Assembly: GCA_033675545.1 (NCBI GenBank)
Contig: JAWDGP010004759.1
Location: 497,001 to 561,000, forward strand
Source: Elysia crispata
Lineage: Eukaryota > Mollusca > Gastropoda > Plakobranchidae
Direction of reading: 5' to 3'
DNA length: 64,000 bases
The position numbers were made by a program, and so were the translations under genes. Every line of letters starts with the position of its first letter. The first letter of the stretch is position 1. This document shows positions 46,764 to 64,000 of the stretch, in pieces. Under the pieces are notes generated by a model that worked only from the letters and a program-made list of their open reading frames with translations, was not told the origin of the DNA and did not search any database.

Positions 46764-47363
46764 CATCATTCTTCTCTTCGGTGGGTGTTGTCATCATTCT
46801 TCTCTTCGGTGGGTGTTGTCATCATTCTTCTCTTCGGTGGGTGTTGTCATCATTCTTCTCTTCGGTGGGTGTTGTCATCATTCTTCTCTTCGGTGGGTGT
46901 TGTCATCATTCTTCTCTTCGGTGGGTGTTGTCATCATTCTTCTCTTCGGTGGGTGTTGTCATTACTCTTCTCTTCGGTGGGTGTTGTCATCATTCTTCTC
47001 TTCGGTGGGTGTTGTCATCATTCTTCTCTTCGGTGGGTGTTGTCATCATTCTTCTCTTCGGTGGGTGTTGTCATTACTCTTCTCTTCGGTGGGTGTTGTC
47101 ATCATTCTTCTCTTCGGTGGGTGTTGTCATCATTCTTCTCTTCGGTGGGTGTTGTCATTACTCTTCTCTTCGGTGGGTGTTGTCATCATTCTTCTCTTCG
47201 GTGGGTGTTGTCATCATTCTTCTCTTCGGTGGGTGTTGTCATTACTCTTCTCTTCGGTGGGTGTTGTCATTACTCTTCTCTTCGGTGGGTGTTGTCATTA
47301 CTCTTCTCTTCGGTGGGTGTTGTCATTACTCTTCTCTTCGGTGGGTGTTGTCATTACTCTTCT
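46764..47363. repeat. 28-bp minisatellite, about 21 units
   Basis: Unit TCTTCTCTTCGGTGGGTGTT plus GTCATCAT, with a second version ending GTCATTAC. Because 28 is not a multiple of 3 and the unit lacks stops, all plus-strand frames stay open for about 200 codons; these frames are not genes. Confidence 0.96.
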
Positions 47364-47589
47364 CAAACTTGAGAATGTGTTATCGCCCTTGGACGTAAGG
47401 ATGTGTGTGTGTGTGGAAATGAGCTTCACCGGCAACAATACAACAATCCTGTCAAATGTTACTTTCCAGAGCCGCGCTAAACATTAAACTAAAAGGAAAA
47501 AAAAAAAGAGTTAAGGAACAAAAATTAAAGCTTTTTTTAAAACAATGACGACGACAACAACAACAACAACAACAAAAACCTGTATTAAC

Positions 47590-47666
47590 CTTCCCTTCCA
47601 CTTGTCAAAAGCTAAATTCCCTTCCACTTGTGAAAAGCTAAATTCCCTTCCACTTGTGAAAAGCTT
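47590..47666. repeat. 25-bp tandem repeat, three units
   Basis: CCCTTCCACTTGTGAAAAGC, then TAAAT, three times. Confidence 0.9.
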
Positions 47667-47699
47667 AAGTATTAGGTGTACTTACAATAGAGGTTTGAA

Positions 47700-47770
47700 G
47701 CAACACCTTTATTGATGAGAGGAAACTGGGGTCTCATCCTCTCGGCTGTACCTTGCCTTGTCAAGTCAAA
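47700..47770. repeat. SINE tail-like fragment
   Basis: GGGTCTCATCCTCTCGGCTG, then TACCTTGCC resembles the tail of the SINE-like element at 43608-43756 in inverted orientation. Confidence 0.3.
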
Positions 47771-47982
47771 CCTGACGGACGCTGTGTTTAGTTTTTGACC
47801 CCCCCCCCACCCCAAATAAAAAAAAAAAGAGCCTGAGATTATCTTTCAGTAAGATGATAATTATAGAACATTGTTTAATGCACACAACAACAGTACAGTA
47901 CCTAAAATTCTAGCTCTTATAATTCTTACAACAATAAACTTGTATGCATGCGCACTCAGACCTCGGGCTCAATACAGGAAAT

Positions 47983-48196
47983 AAAACTGATTCTATCCTT
48001 TTCCCCAATCTGTTGAATAATGTTTTTAGACCCTTTTTAAACGCTAATTGGAAAGAAGTGGATTTTCGCATTATTAAGTGAATAAAAGTGCACTGCCTTG
48101 CGGGAATTCTTAGTCATGCAGTTATTTAAACCTACATGAAACGAATGAGTAAAAAAATTGTTAACAGATTTGGATTTTACAAAATTAGTTAACTTT
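47983..48196. repeat. Dispersed repeat, partner in arylsulfatase intron 4
   Basis: About 200 bp related to 60948-61170. Shared words: AATAAAAGTGCACT, TTGCGGGAATTCTT and GCAGTTATTTAAACCTACAT. Confidence 0.8.
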
Positions 48197-48199
48197 TCT

Positions 48200-49050
48200 T
48201 AATTATTGTTGGTGCAGTTGATTTAAGTTTTAACACCGATATGGTCTCCGTATGTGGATGACGGACTTATTGCACGTTTGATCTACAGCTTGTAACCTAT
48301 ATTATAAAAGGTAACTTCGATTTCTTTCTCCTTTATCTCCCTCTATACAACTCAATTTATAGAAATAAAGTTTACCGAGTTTCGATCTGCTAAGATCAGA
48401 GTCCCAAACGGTAAAATAAAAATGAAGAAAAGTTTTGGATTTGCTTAAAAAGAACGAAAAGATCTTAAAAATTCATTATATATTTAATTGGATTAGAGAA
48501 TCTAGATCTAGTTTTATCAATTTTTTTTTATGTCAAAATTGAGTTGATGAACCAAATAACATTTAAACCACTGTTGTCAATGTTTTAGAATTTATAAATC
48601 GCTTTGCTTGCTTGAAACAAACTATTTTATTATTAACAAAAAATACACATACAAAAACAAAGCAAAACGAAACGTGCTTTTCGCTTCAGCAAAGTAAAAA
48701 AAAAAAACATAGAAAAGGAAAAGAACTGTGAAATTTAGCCTCTTCTACTGTTCTAGCTTAAGACCATATCAGTTACTATGCGAGTGGCTCAGGGGGGAGA
48801 TAAATCTATCATTGTTGTAATGTTTGCTTTCCTTCAATGTAGTAAAGTAGTCTTCTCCACCTGTTCATGCTTATGATTTGTTAAGTCAGCTTTATCATGC
48901 TTTATCATGATGGCATGTACATCTCAGTTTTTAATTTTATCATTAACATACACGTAATTTATTACACTATATTACGGTAACACTAACAGTAAGCTAAACG
49001 GGCTCAACTTTTGTTGTCGACAGATGCAATGTTATTTTCTTTATTCGTTT
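48200..49050. other. Spacer without recognised gene
   Basis: AT-rich DNA; nothing gene-like seen. Confidence 0.4.
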
Positions 49051-49062
49051 ATCCCACCCTCC

Positions 49063-49065
49063 CTC

Positions 49066-49155
<90 letters not shown>
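49063..49155. repeat. (TGTC)n-(TC)n microsatellite
   Basis: TGTC tetranucleotides pass into pure TC. Confidence 0.95.
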
Positions 49156-49158
<3 letters not shown>

Positions 49159-49410
49159 GTCCCTCTTGTGTCTCTGTCTCATTTTTTACATGAAATAATT
49201 ATTTTTATATTAAATAGTATAATATTTGCATTGCTTATCTCAAGGACAAGATAAAGTCCATAAGGGACGCTCAGCCTAGAGATGATGCTGTAGTTGTATT
49301 GAGTGAGAACAGATGTCGAGCGTACTGTAGAAGTGTCTCTTCCATTCTTTATCGTGTTGGACGTGGATTTATCTTTCTTCTGCACGTACAAAACAAATTA
49401 GTAATCATCA

Positions 49411-49609
49411 GACAAAGATAAAGAGAGACAGAGGGAGGTATAGAAGAGACGGAGGGAGAGATATGAAGGACTATTATTATAGTAGCGAGAAAGAGTGATG
49501 GATAGAGATGGATAGACAAAGATAAAGAGAGACAGAGGAAGGTATAGAAGAGACGGAGGGAGAAATGTGGTCTATATTATAGTAGCGAGAAAGAGTGATG
49601 GATAGAGAA
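49411..49609. repeat. Tandem duplication, two ~100-bp units
   Basis: GACAAAGATAAAGAGAGACA through AGAAAGAGTGATGGATAGAG is found at 49411-49512 and 49513-49609. Confidence 0.88.
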
Positions 49610-49836
49610 AGTTACATGAGTAGATGAGGAAAACACAGAGAGGCGGGAAAGTGAGATAGGGGAAAAGGGAATAAAACCAATGCTGGATAGAAAAGGAAGG
49701 AACGAAACAAAGAGATACATGAGGGAACGAGAGAGAAAGAGACGAACTGGGTGTGTAAAAAAAACAAAAAACAATAAAACGTATAGAAAGAAGACAGAGT
49801 GTGAAAGAATCTAATTTGCTCTTAGACAAGAGAAAG

Positions 49837-49966
<130 letters not shown>

Positions 49967-50248
49967 ATGATTGACTTTTAAACTGATGTTTACAGTTGAC
50001 GTGAGGCATGTTGTTTTACCCATGTTACACACGTCTGAAAATGAATCAAAATGTAACTTTTGAAAACGTTTTGTTGTAAAACTACGAGCAGCAGGGACAA
50101 GTTTGATCTGAAAACACAGTAGGATTTCCGAGTCATCTCTTTATGATTTCTCAGAAATGTTCGTGAAGAGATGAAAACCGAAACACTTTAGGAGCGAATA
50201 ATGCTTGTAGTAAGACTAGTGATCTGGGCTTTTCTTAATTTCTTAATC

Positions 50249-50254
<6 letters not shown>

Positions 50255-50313
<59 letters not shown>
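50255..50313. repeat. (TA)n tract at the left edge of the Penelope-like element
   Basis: Pure TA directly outside the inverted repeat; a matching TA tract lies beyond the right arm at 51968-52031. Confidence 0.93.
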
Positions 50314-50321
<8 letters not shown>

Positions 50322-50662
50322 TAGAAGATCTTACCTTAAATTTCCATGCATACTACACTTGTGTTTCAAGCGGAGGACAAAGCTGTCGCCTGTCCTCCGC
50401 TCTCTTCGGGTATGACTGAGGCGTGTTCGTTTGCGCTTGCCGTTCCGACCTTGTGTTGTTGTTTATTGTCGTTTCCGGGCCACTGATAGTTATGTAGTAA
50501 ATGTTTTTTCCGGTGGGGGCACGATGAAAATATTTCCCTTCTTTTGTTGAGGCTTGGTTTTGTGTGTAGAATGAAGTATTTTTCTGCTATGCAAAGGTTG
50601 CATCTGTTTGTCGCCGCCGAGTATGGCTGCGCTCTTTCGATAACAGCCCATGATAAGTGGTA
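50314..50662 (-). repeat. Left arm of the Penelope inverted repeat
   Basis: Reverse complement of 51565-51912 with very few differences (for example GCTGTCGCC versus GCTGTTGCC). It includes an antisense copy of the C-terminal endonuclease codons. Confidence 0.93.
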
Positions 50663-51121
50663 TGCAAGATATTCAAGGAGAATGGACTAAGCATAGCAGC
50701 TGATGCGAATAAAAAGGTGGTAGATTTTTTAGACGTCACCCTCAATTTGATGAATACGGGGCTATATCAACCATACCACAAACCGAACAGCAAAATCAAC
50801 TATATCCACCGTGATAGCAACCATCCATCCCCCATCATTAAAAACTTGTCGAAAGGGATCGCATTCCGCCTCTCAAACAACTCTGCTAATGTCAATATTT
50901 TTAACAAGGCAGCAAAGCCATATCATGCCGCACTACGGACAAACGGGCATAAACAACAAATACAATACACCAAAAGCGATGAGCCGGAAGAAAAAGCCGC
51001 CAAAGCAAACCACAATCACACTACTGGCGAAATAAATACACCACCCAATGAAAAAAGAGACGAAAAAAGCAAGAAGAAAATACGAAAGAGAAACATCATC
51101 TGGTTCAACCCCCATTCAGTA
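50660..51121 (+). pseudogene. Penelope reverse transcriptase, C-terminal (thumb) part
   Basis: It begins inside the left repeat arm without a start codon of its own and reads KIFKENGLSIAAD, VDFLDVTLNLMNTGLYQPY, HKPNSKINYIHRDSNHPSPI and then RKRNIIWFNP. These are the post-palm segments of Penelope reverse transcriptases. The 5' truncation removes the catalytic region, so it cannot act as a polymerase. The frame stops at 51121 because of a one-base change in the run CCCCC at about 51109-51113. Confidence 0.88.
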
Positions 51122-51861
51122 TAAATGTCGCCACCAACATCGGGAAAATGTTTTTCGGACTCCTCCACACGTGCTTCCCAACAAACAACAAGCTGCACAA
51201 AATATTAAATAAAAACACTGTAAAGCTAAGCTACAGCTGCATGCAGAATATGAAACACATCATTTCTAACCACAATAAAACAGTCCTTGAATCTACAAAG
51301 GTAAAGGAATCACAAGGCAAGACTTGCAACTGCAGGGATAAACAATCTTGCCCACTCAAAGGCCAGTGCCTTCAAAGGGGAGTGGTCTACAAGGCAACTG
51401 TGGAACAGAAACCCTCGAAAACACAAGACACCTATATAGGAATCACAGAAAATGAGTTCAAAACCAGATACAATCAGCACACGTCGAGCTTTCGACTCCA
51501 CCACAAGAAATCAGCCACAACTTTAAGTGAATTCATATGGAAACTTAAAGAATCTAAAACCGAATACCACTTATCATGGGCTGTTATCGAAAGAGCGCAG
51601 CCATACTCGGCGGCGACAAACAGATGCAACCTTTGCATAGCAGAAAAATACTTCATTCTACACACAAAACCAAGCCTCAACAAAAGAAGGGAAATATTTT
51701 CATCGTGCCCCCACCGGAAGAAACATTTACTACAAAACTATCAGTGGCCCGGAAACGACAATAAACAACAACACAAGGTCGGAACGGCAAGCGCAAACGA
51801 ACACGCCTCAGTCATACCCGAAGAGAGCGGAGGACAGGCAACAGCTTTGTCCTCCGCTTGA
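51122..51861 (+). pseudogene. Penelope GIY-YIG endonuclease
   Basis: The frame continues the reverse transcriptase from about 51110 (SINVATNIGKMFFGLL in the shifted frame). Domains: a linker with YSCMQNMKHIISNHNK, a Cys motif (CNCRDKQSCPLKGQC) as in Penelope-type endonucleases, then GIY-YIG core elements: VVYKATVEQ, TYIGITENEFKTRYNQH, TTLSEFIWKLKE, CNLCIAEKYFIL and LNKRREIFSSCPHRKKHLL. The catalytic Tyr, Arg and Glu are in place. The endonuclease nicks target DNA to prime reverse transcription. It lacks its own start because it is part of the polyprotein. About 237 open codons are seen. Confidence 0.9.
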
Positions 51862-51912
51862 AACACAAGTGTAGTATGCATGGAAATTTAAGGTAAGATC
51901 TTCTATATTTAT
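51565..51912 (+). repeat. Right arm of the Penelope inverted repeat
   Basis: It covers the end of the endonuclease gene and the 3' untranslated tail, ending near TATATTTAT. Confidence 0.93.
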
Positions 51913-51963
51913 GTATTGCTCCATCAGTTGAGCACTCTCATCAATTATTCCACCTTATCTTCA

Positions 51964-51967
<4 letters not shown>

Positions 51968-52031
<64 letters not shown>
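51968..52031. repeat. (TA)n microsatellite
   Basis: Pure TA array, right of the Penelope-like element. Confidence 0.95.
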
Positions 52032-52033
<2 letters not shown>

Positions 52034-52305
52034 GGTATAGGGGTAGTATTGTTACAGTCATTAGAAATGGTCCTCCTATTACACTCTTCTTCTTCTACCC
52101 GTTACAATGAAGTCTGTGCTAAGCTTTCTGTAGATGCCCGGTAGATTCCTCAAAGACGCTTTCTTAGAAAAGCCTTTCAGAATGAAACAAATTTCTTAGA
52201 AAAATAGAAGATCCGATTATTGAATAACTAACCAGTGGACATTGTTGTTATTGGGCTCCTTCAAGTATACATAATTGTAAAAGTTGCTTGAAAAGTTAAT
52301 GATTA

Positions 52306-52322
52306 AAATAATAATAATAATG

Positions 52323-52409
<87 letters not shown>
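52306..52409. repeat. (AAT)n microsatellite
   Basis: About 34 ATA/AAT triplets. Confidence 0.95.
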
Positions 52410-52410
<1 letters not shown>

Positions 52411-55133
52411 TAATACATGGCATTACTTTTCGCTGTTAATGTTATACATAATCACAACACCGAGTGCTGTTTGACGAAATGAGAATTACAACTTACATGA
52501 TGTATTTTGATTTATTTTTTGCATATGTGAATCCTAAAATAACATTATTTTTTCCGATTTTAATATAATAAGTATTACTATTAATGTTACTAGAGTTAGA
52601 AGAAAAAAAAGTTTGATCTAGATCTAGGCCTGGAAACTTATAGCAGTCAATAAAAAAGATTAAGGTACCGGCAATCAAACCTTGTGACTGATAAGGGCTC
52701 TTCACCTTTACTTCACGCCACTCAAAAAAACGATAAATCTTTGCATTTTCATCAATCTGTCTGTAACTGTAATGTCTCCGTAACAAATAAATGCGAACCC
52801 AGATTTGTTGATTACCTGCTTTATTTTATCTGCCTATTGATATTGTGCCTCGTTTCCGAAGGTAGAGGTCAGGGTTCACCACCTCTGCCTATCTTGTGCC
52901 AGTTTTCTGCAAGTTTTGATGCCTTCTTAAGGCTTCCATGTTGCCAGTCTAGCTTGTTTTTCTCGTCTGCCTCAAGTTTTACCTTCTATATTCCCGTATA
53001 TGAAAGCCCATAGCAGGATATTGTGCTGTTTGATGGACCCAAAGTATCGCGGCGTTGTTGTGCAAATAACATTTATGATTTCCTAGTCCTTCGCTTTAAT
53101 TTTCACTTTGGCAAATATGTTTTTAAATTGAAATTAAAATACTTGTGTCTATGCGTTTGTGTCCAGGGTTTTCGGGTAATAATTATGGCGGTATACCTCA
53201 TTTCAAAAGCTGATAAGATTTCCTTCCCTTGAGCCACTATTTTTTATCTGAAGTCTGCAAGCTCTTCTCTGACCTCTTTGTTAGCTTTGTTCGATATTAT
53301 TTATAATATAATCGTGAGTAACAGTTAAAGTGCGTGACACTTCAAATTTATCATTCTTAAGCGTCACACTTCAAATTTATCATTCTTAAGTCTGAATATC
53401 CAGCATCTCTTGGTTGTTTAGGCAGTTTACCATAAAATAAAACAACTGATGTTCGTAGGTCTTGTGGTATGTTGGCTGAGCTGCACATAGCATTGCACAT
53501 TTCTGTCAGCTTATTAATTCCAAATTCTTCCAAGACTTGTAGTAAACCTACTTCTCTTCATATACATGTATTACCAATGTCTGCTGCCTTTTGACTTGAC
53601 ATTTCTTTAGAAAATTATTCTTGCTTCCGTTTGTCAGCCCACTTCTTTGAGGACCGACGATCGAAGCATTGAACTTGGTTACATCCAACAACACCCTAAT
53701 CTTTCTTCATGCTGCTCACAACCTAAACTGGGAGTAAGAGTGACCGAAATTGCAGACCATTGATGTCATCAGTCCTTTGACCTTGAGCCCCGCTATATTC
53801 ACTCCACGCGCAGAGAGTTCTGTCTTCTTTTAGTGCCGTTCTTAGCGATATAGTCAGGGAGACAATTCGACACCGGAATTGCCCAAAATAAGGACTTGCG
53901 ATCTCAATATTTAAACCCCAGAATATCCGTTTTGACCCGCAGTGGCTACTCGGCGTATTTTGTGCGTACTCTGACGACAAGCACACTTATACCCCGAGCG
54001 CTGTGAATGCCTTGAGGTATTGTAAATCTCAGGAAATTTGAAACTAGCGATAGCTGCAACAGTTTGATCAAATTAATGCTAGTTTGATGTAGCACTTTCA
54101 CATCAAGGTGATCCCAAGGGGTAGTAAGTTTACGCCAGAGGGCTGCGGGACAACCCTTCCACAGGCTGGGCAAAGCTGCAAAGACGAGGCTCTTAACCCG
54201 CCCACAACCGCCTTATTCTAAGCTTGGAAAAACTGCTTCTGTATAAAAAAAAATTATCAGTGTTTTGTTTGTAGTCCATGAGTGACCTTTAAGGATACGA
54301 TGATAATAGTAGAAATGTACTCCTAATCTTATTATCATTCTAAGGTTAAGTTCCTTGGACTACAATAAGTTGCAAGGTCACCCAGATCATATTTTAATAG
54401 CTTATTTTTTTTTTTATATAAAGCGCAACCTCCGTCTTGTGATGCAGCAACTTATTAGTAAGAACTAAGTGAGAGACCACAAGGTAAGTTCTTTGAATGA
54501 TTTTATTATAAATTAAATCTATATTCTACATCTGCATTCAATCTAACCAAAAATTAAAAAAAATATCTTACCAGTTCATATTACTTTCAAGAATTAGCAT
54601 GTCAAAGAATCCTTTAAGGCGTCTTATGTCATTCAATTTTTCTTTTTTCAAAATGCACCGATTGAAATATTGATATTGGCGGAGCTGGGCCTGCGACGAG
54701 TCTGTCAGACTTTGATAATGTTATCAGATCAATACGACATCCACAAATTCCTGTTGAATCTTTTGTCCGGGTAAACCCACCCAAATCAGCCCCAGATATT
54801 TATAAAGCCTACTTCCATTATTACAGATTGGGGAAAACACGGGGCAGTAGGGCTTACTCTTGTTTGCAACATGTATTACTATTAGTTATGTTTTAAGATT
54901 CAAAAGATTCTTCCATTTCATGAATAGATTTTAAATTAAAAAAAAAAATAAATTTAGCAAAACAGACAATGTGCAAGTTCATTTGAAAGAACAACTAAAC
55001 AACAGAACCTAAAAAAAAAAAAAAAGAAAACCAACAACAAACAACAACATAACAAGATAAGTATAAATTACATCTCGTTTTAACTAAGCTTTGTGTCGCC
55101 ATTTTGTTCAAGATTTCCCGGAAGAAGTCCGAC
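52410..55133. other. Intergenic region upstream of the arylsulfatase gene
   Basis: No gene recognised. Contains a 28-bp doublet (CACTTCAAATTTATCATTCT at about 53339 and 53366). The promoter of the plus-strand gene should lie near 54.9-55.1 kb, but no TATA box at a convincing distance was identified. Confidence 0.4.
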
Positions 55134-63924
<8,791 letters not shown>

Positions 63925-64000
63925 GTGGGTGCACGCACACGATTAGAGGCTCAACATCTACATGTATATATGTAAGCCATCGGTTGGTATACACTGGAAT

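Larger units (their letters stand above)
50314..51912 (+). mobile_element. Penelope-like retroelement, 5'-truncated
   Basis: A plus-strand unit encodes the C-terminal part of a Penelope reverse transcriptase and the GIY-YIG endonuclease typical of this retroelement class. Most of the reverse transcriptase (fingers and palm with the catalytic YADD-type motif) is absent. The unit is flanked by a nearly identical inverted repeat: 50314-50662 is the reverse complement of 51565-51912, so the left arm is an inverted copy of the element's own 3' end. Such inverted, truncated partner copies are characteristic of Penelope insertions. Confidence 0.9.

Noticed and set aside
46781..47487. Three overlapping plus-strand frames of about 200 codons
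   Set aside because: Product of a stop-free 28-bp tandem repeat.

Overview
This window looks like nuclear DNA of an invertebrate animal, most plausibly a mollusc. That attribution is an inference. Host genes are split into short exons with GT-AG introns. The DNA is AT-rich and full of GA/TC, TA and trinucleotide arrays, and of AGATCT-type palindromes. It also carries a Penelope-like retroelement and several DNA transposons. No bacterial-style operon, rRNA gene or complete tRNA gene was seen.

Layout. 1-6.2 kb: minus-strand 5' part of a DHX9/maleless-type RNA helicase gene (five exons, dsRNA-binding domains), with a higher-order minisatellite at the window edge. 6.2-12.6 kb: duplicated AT-rich DNA and GA/TC arrays, no gene recognised. 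12.66-18.52 kb: a 5.9 kb element with 14-bp terminal inverted repeats and a 4-bp target duplication, carrying a decayed 14-exon transposase-like gene. 19.3-21.9 kb: a pogo/Tigger-type DDE transposase whose frame appears to run on through a charged linker into a PHD finger. 22.24-28.34 kb: a 6.1 kb element with 26-bp inverted ends, eight copies of a 14-bp motif near its ends, a large transposase-like ORF homologous to the one at 13-17 kb, and a broken OTU-like cysteine-protease domain downstream. 28.4-46.7 kb: a gene-poor stretch with duplicated fragments and SINE-like pieces. 46.8-47.4 kb: a 28-bp minisatellite. 50.3-51.9 kb: a 5'-truncated Penelope-like element flanked by a ~349 bp near-identical inverted repeat. 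55.1-64 kb: plus-strand arylsulfatase B-like gene, eight exons, running off the window.

The main candidate for something undescribed is the pair of related elements at 12.66-18.52 and 22.24-28.34 kb. Both proteins share a core with three acidic positions. The first two are 82 codons apart in both copies, and the third lies in an HGKG...DG block 37 or 42 codons later. I propose a DDE/RNase H-fold transposase with different C-terminal modules: a small beta-rich domain in one, an OTU-like protease in the other. The second notable feature is a minisatellite of about 50 units in the arylsulfatase gene that has amplified the exon 4 / intron 4 boundary, including its splice donor.
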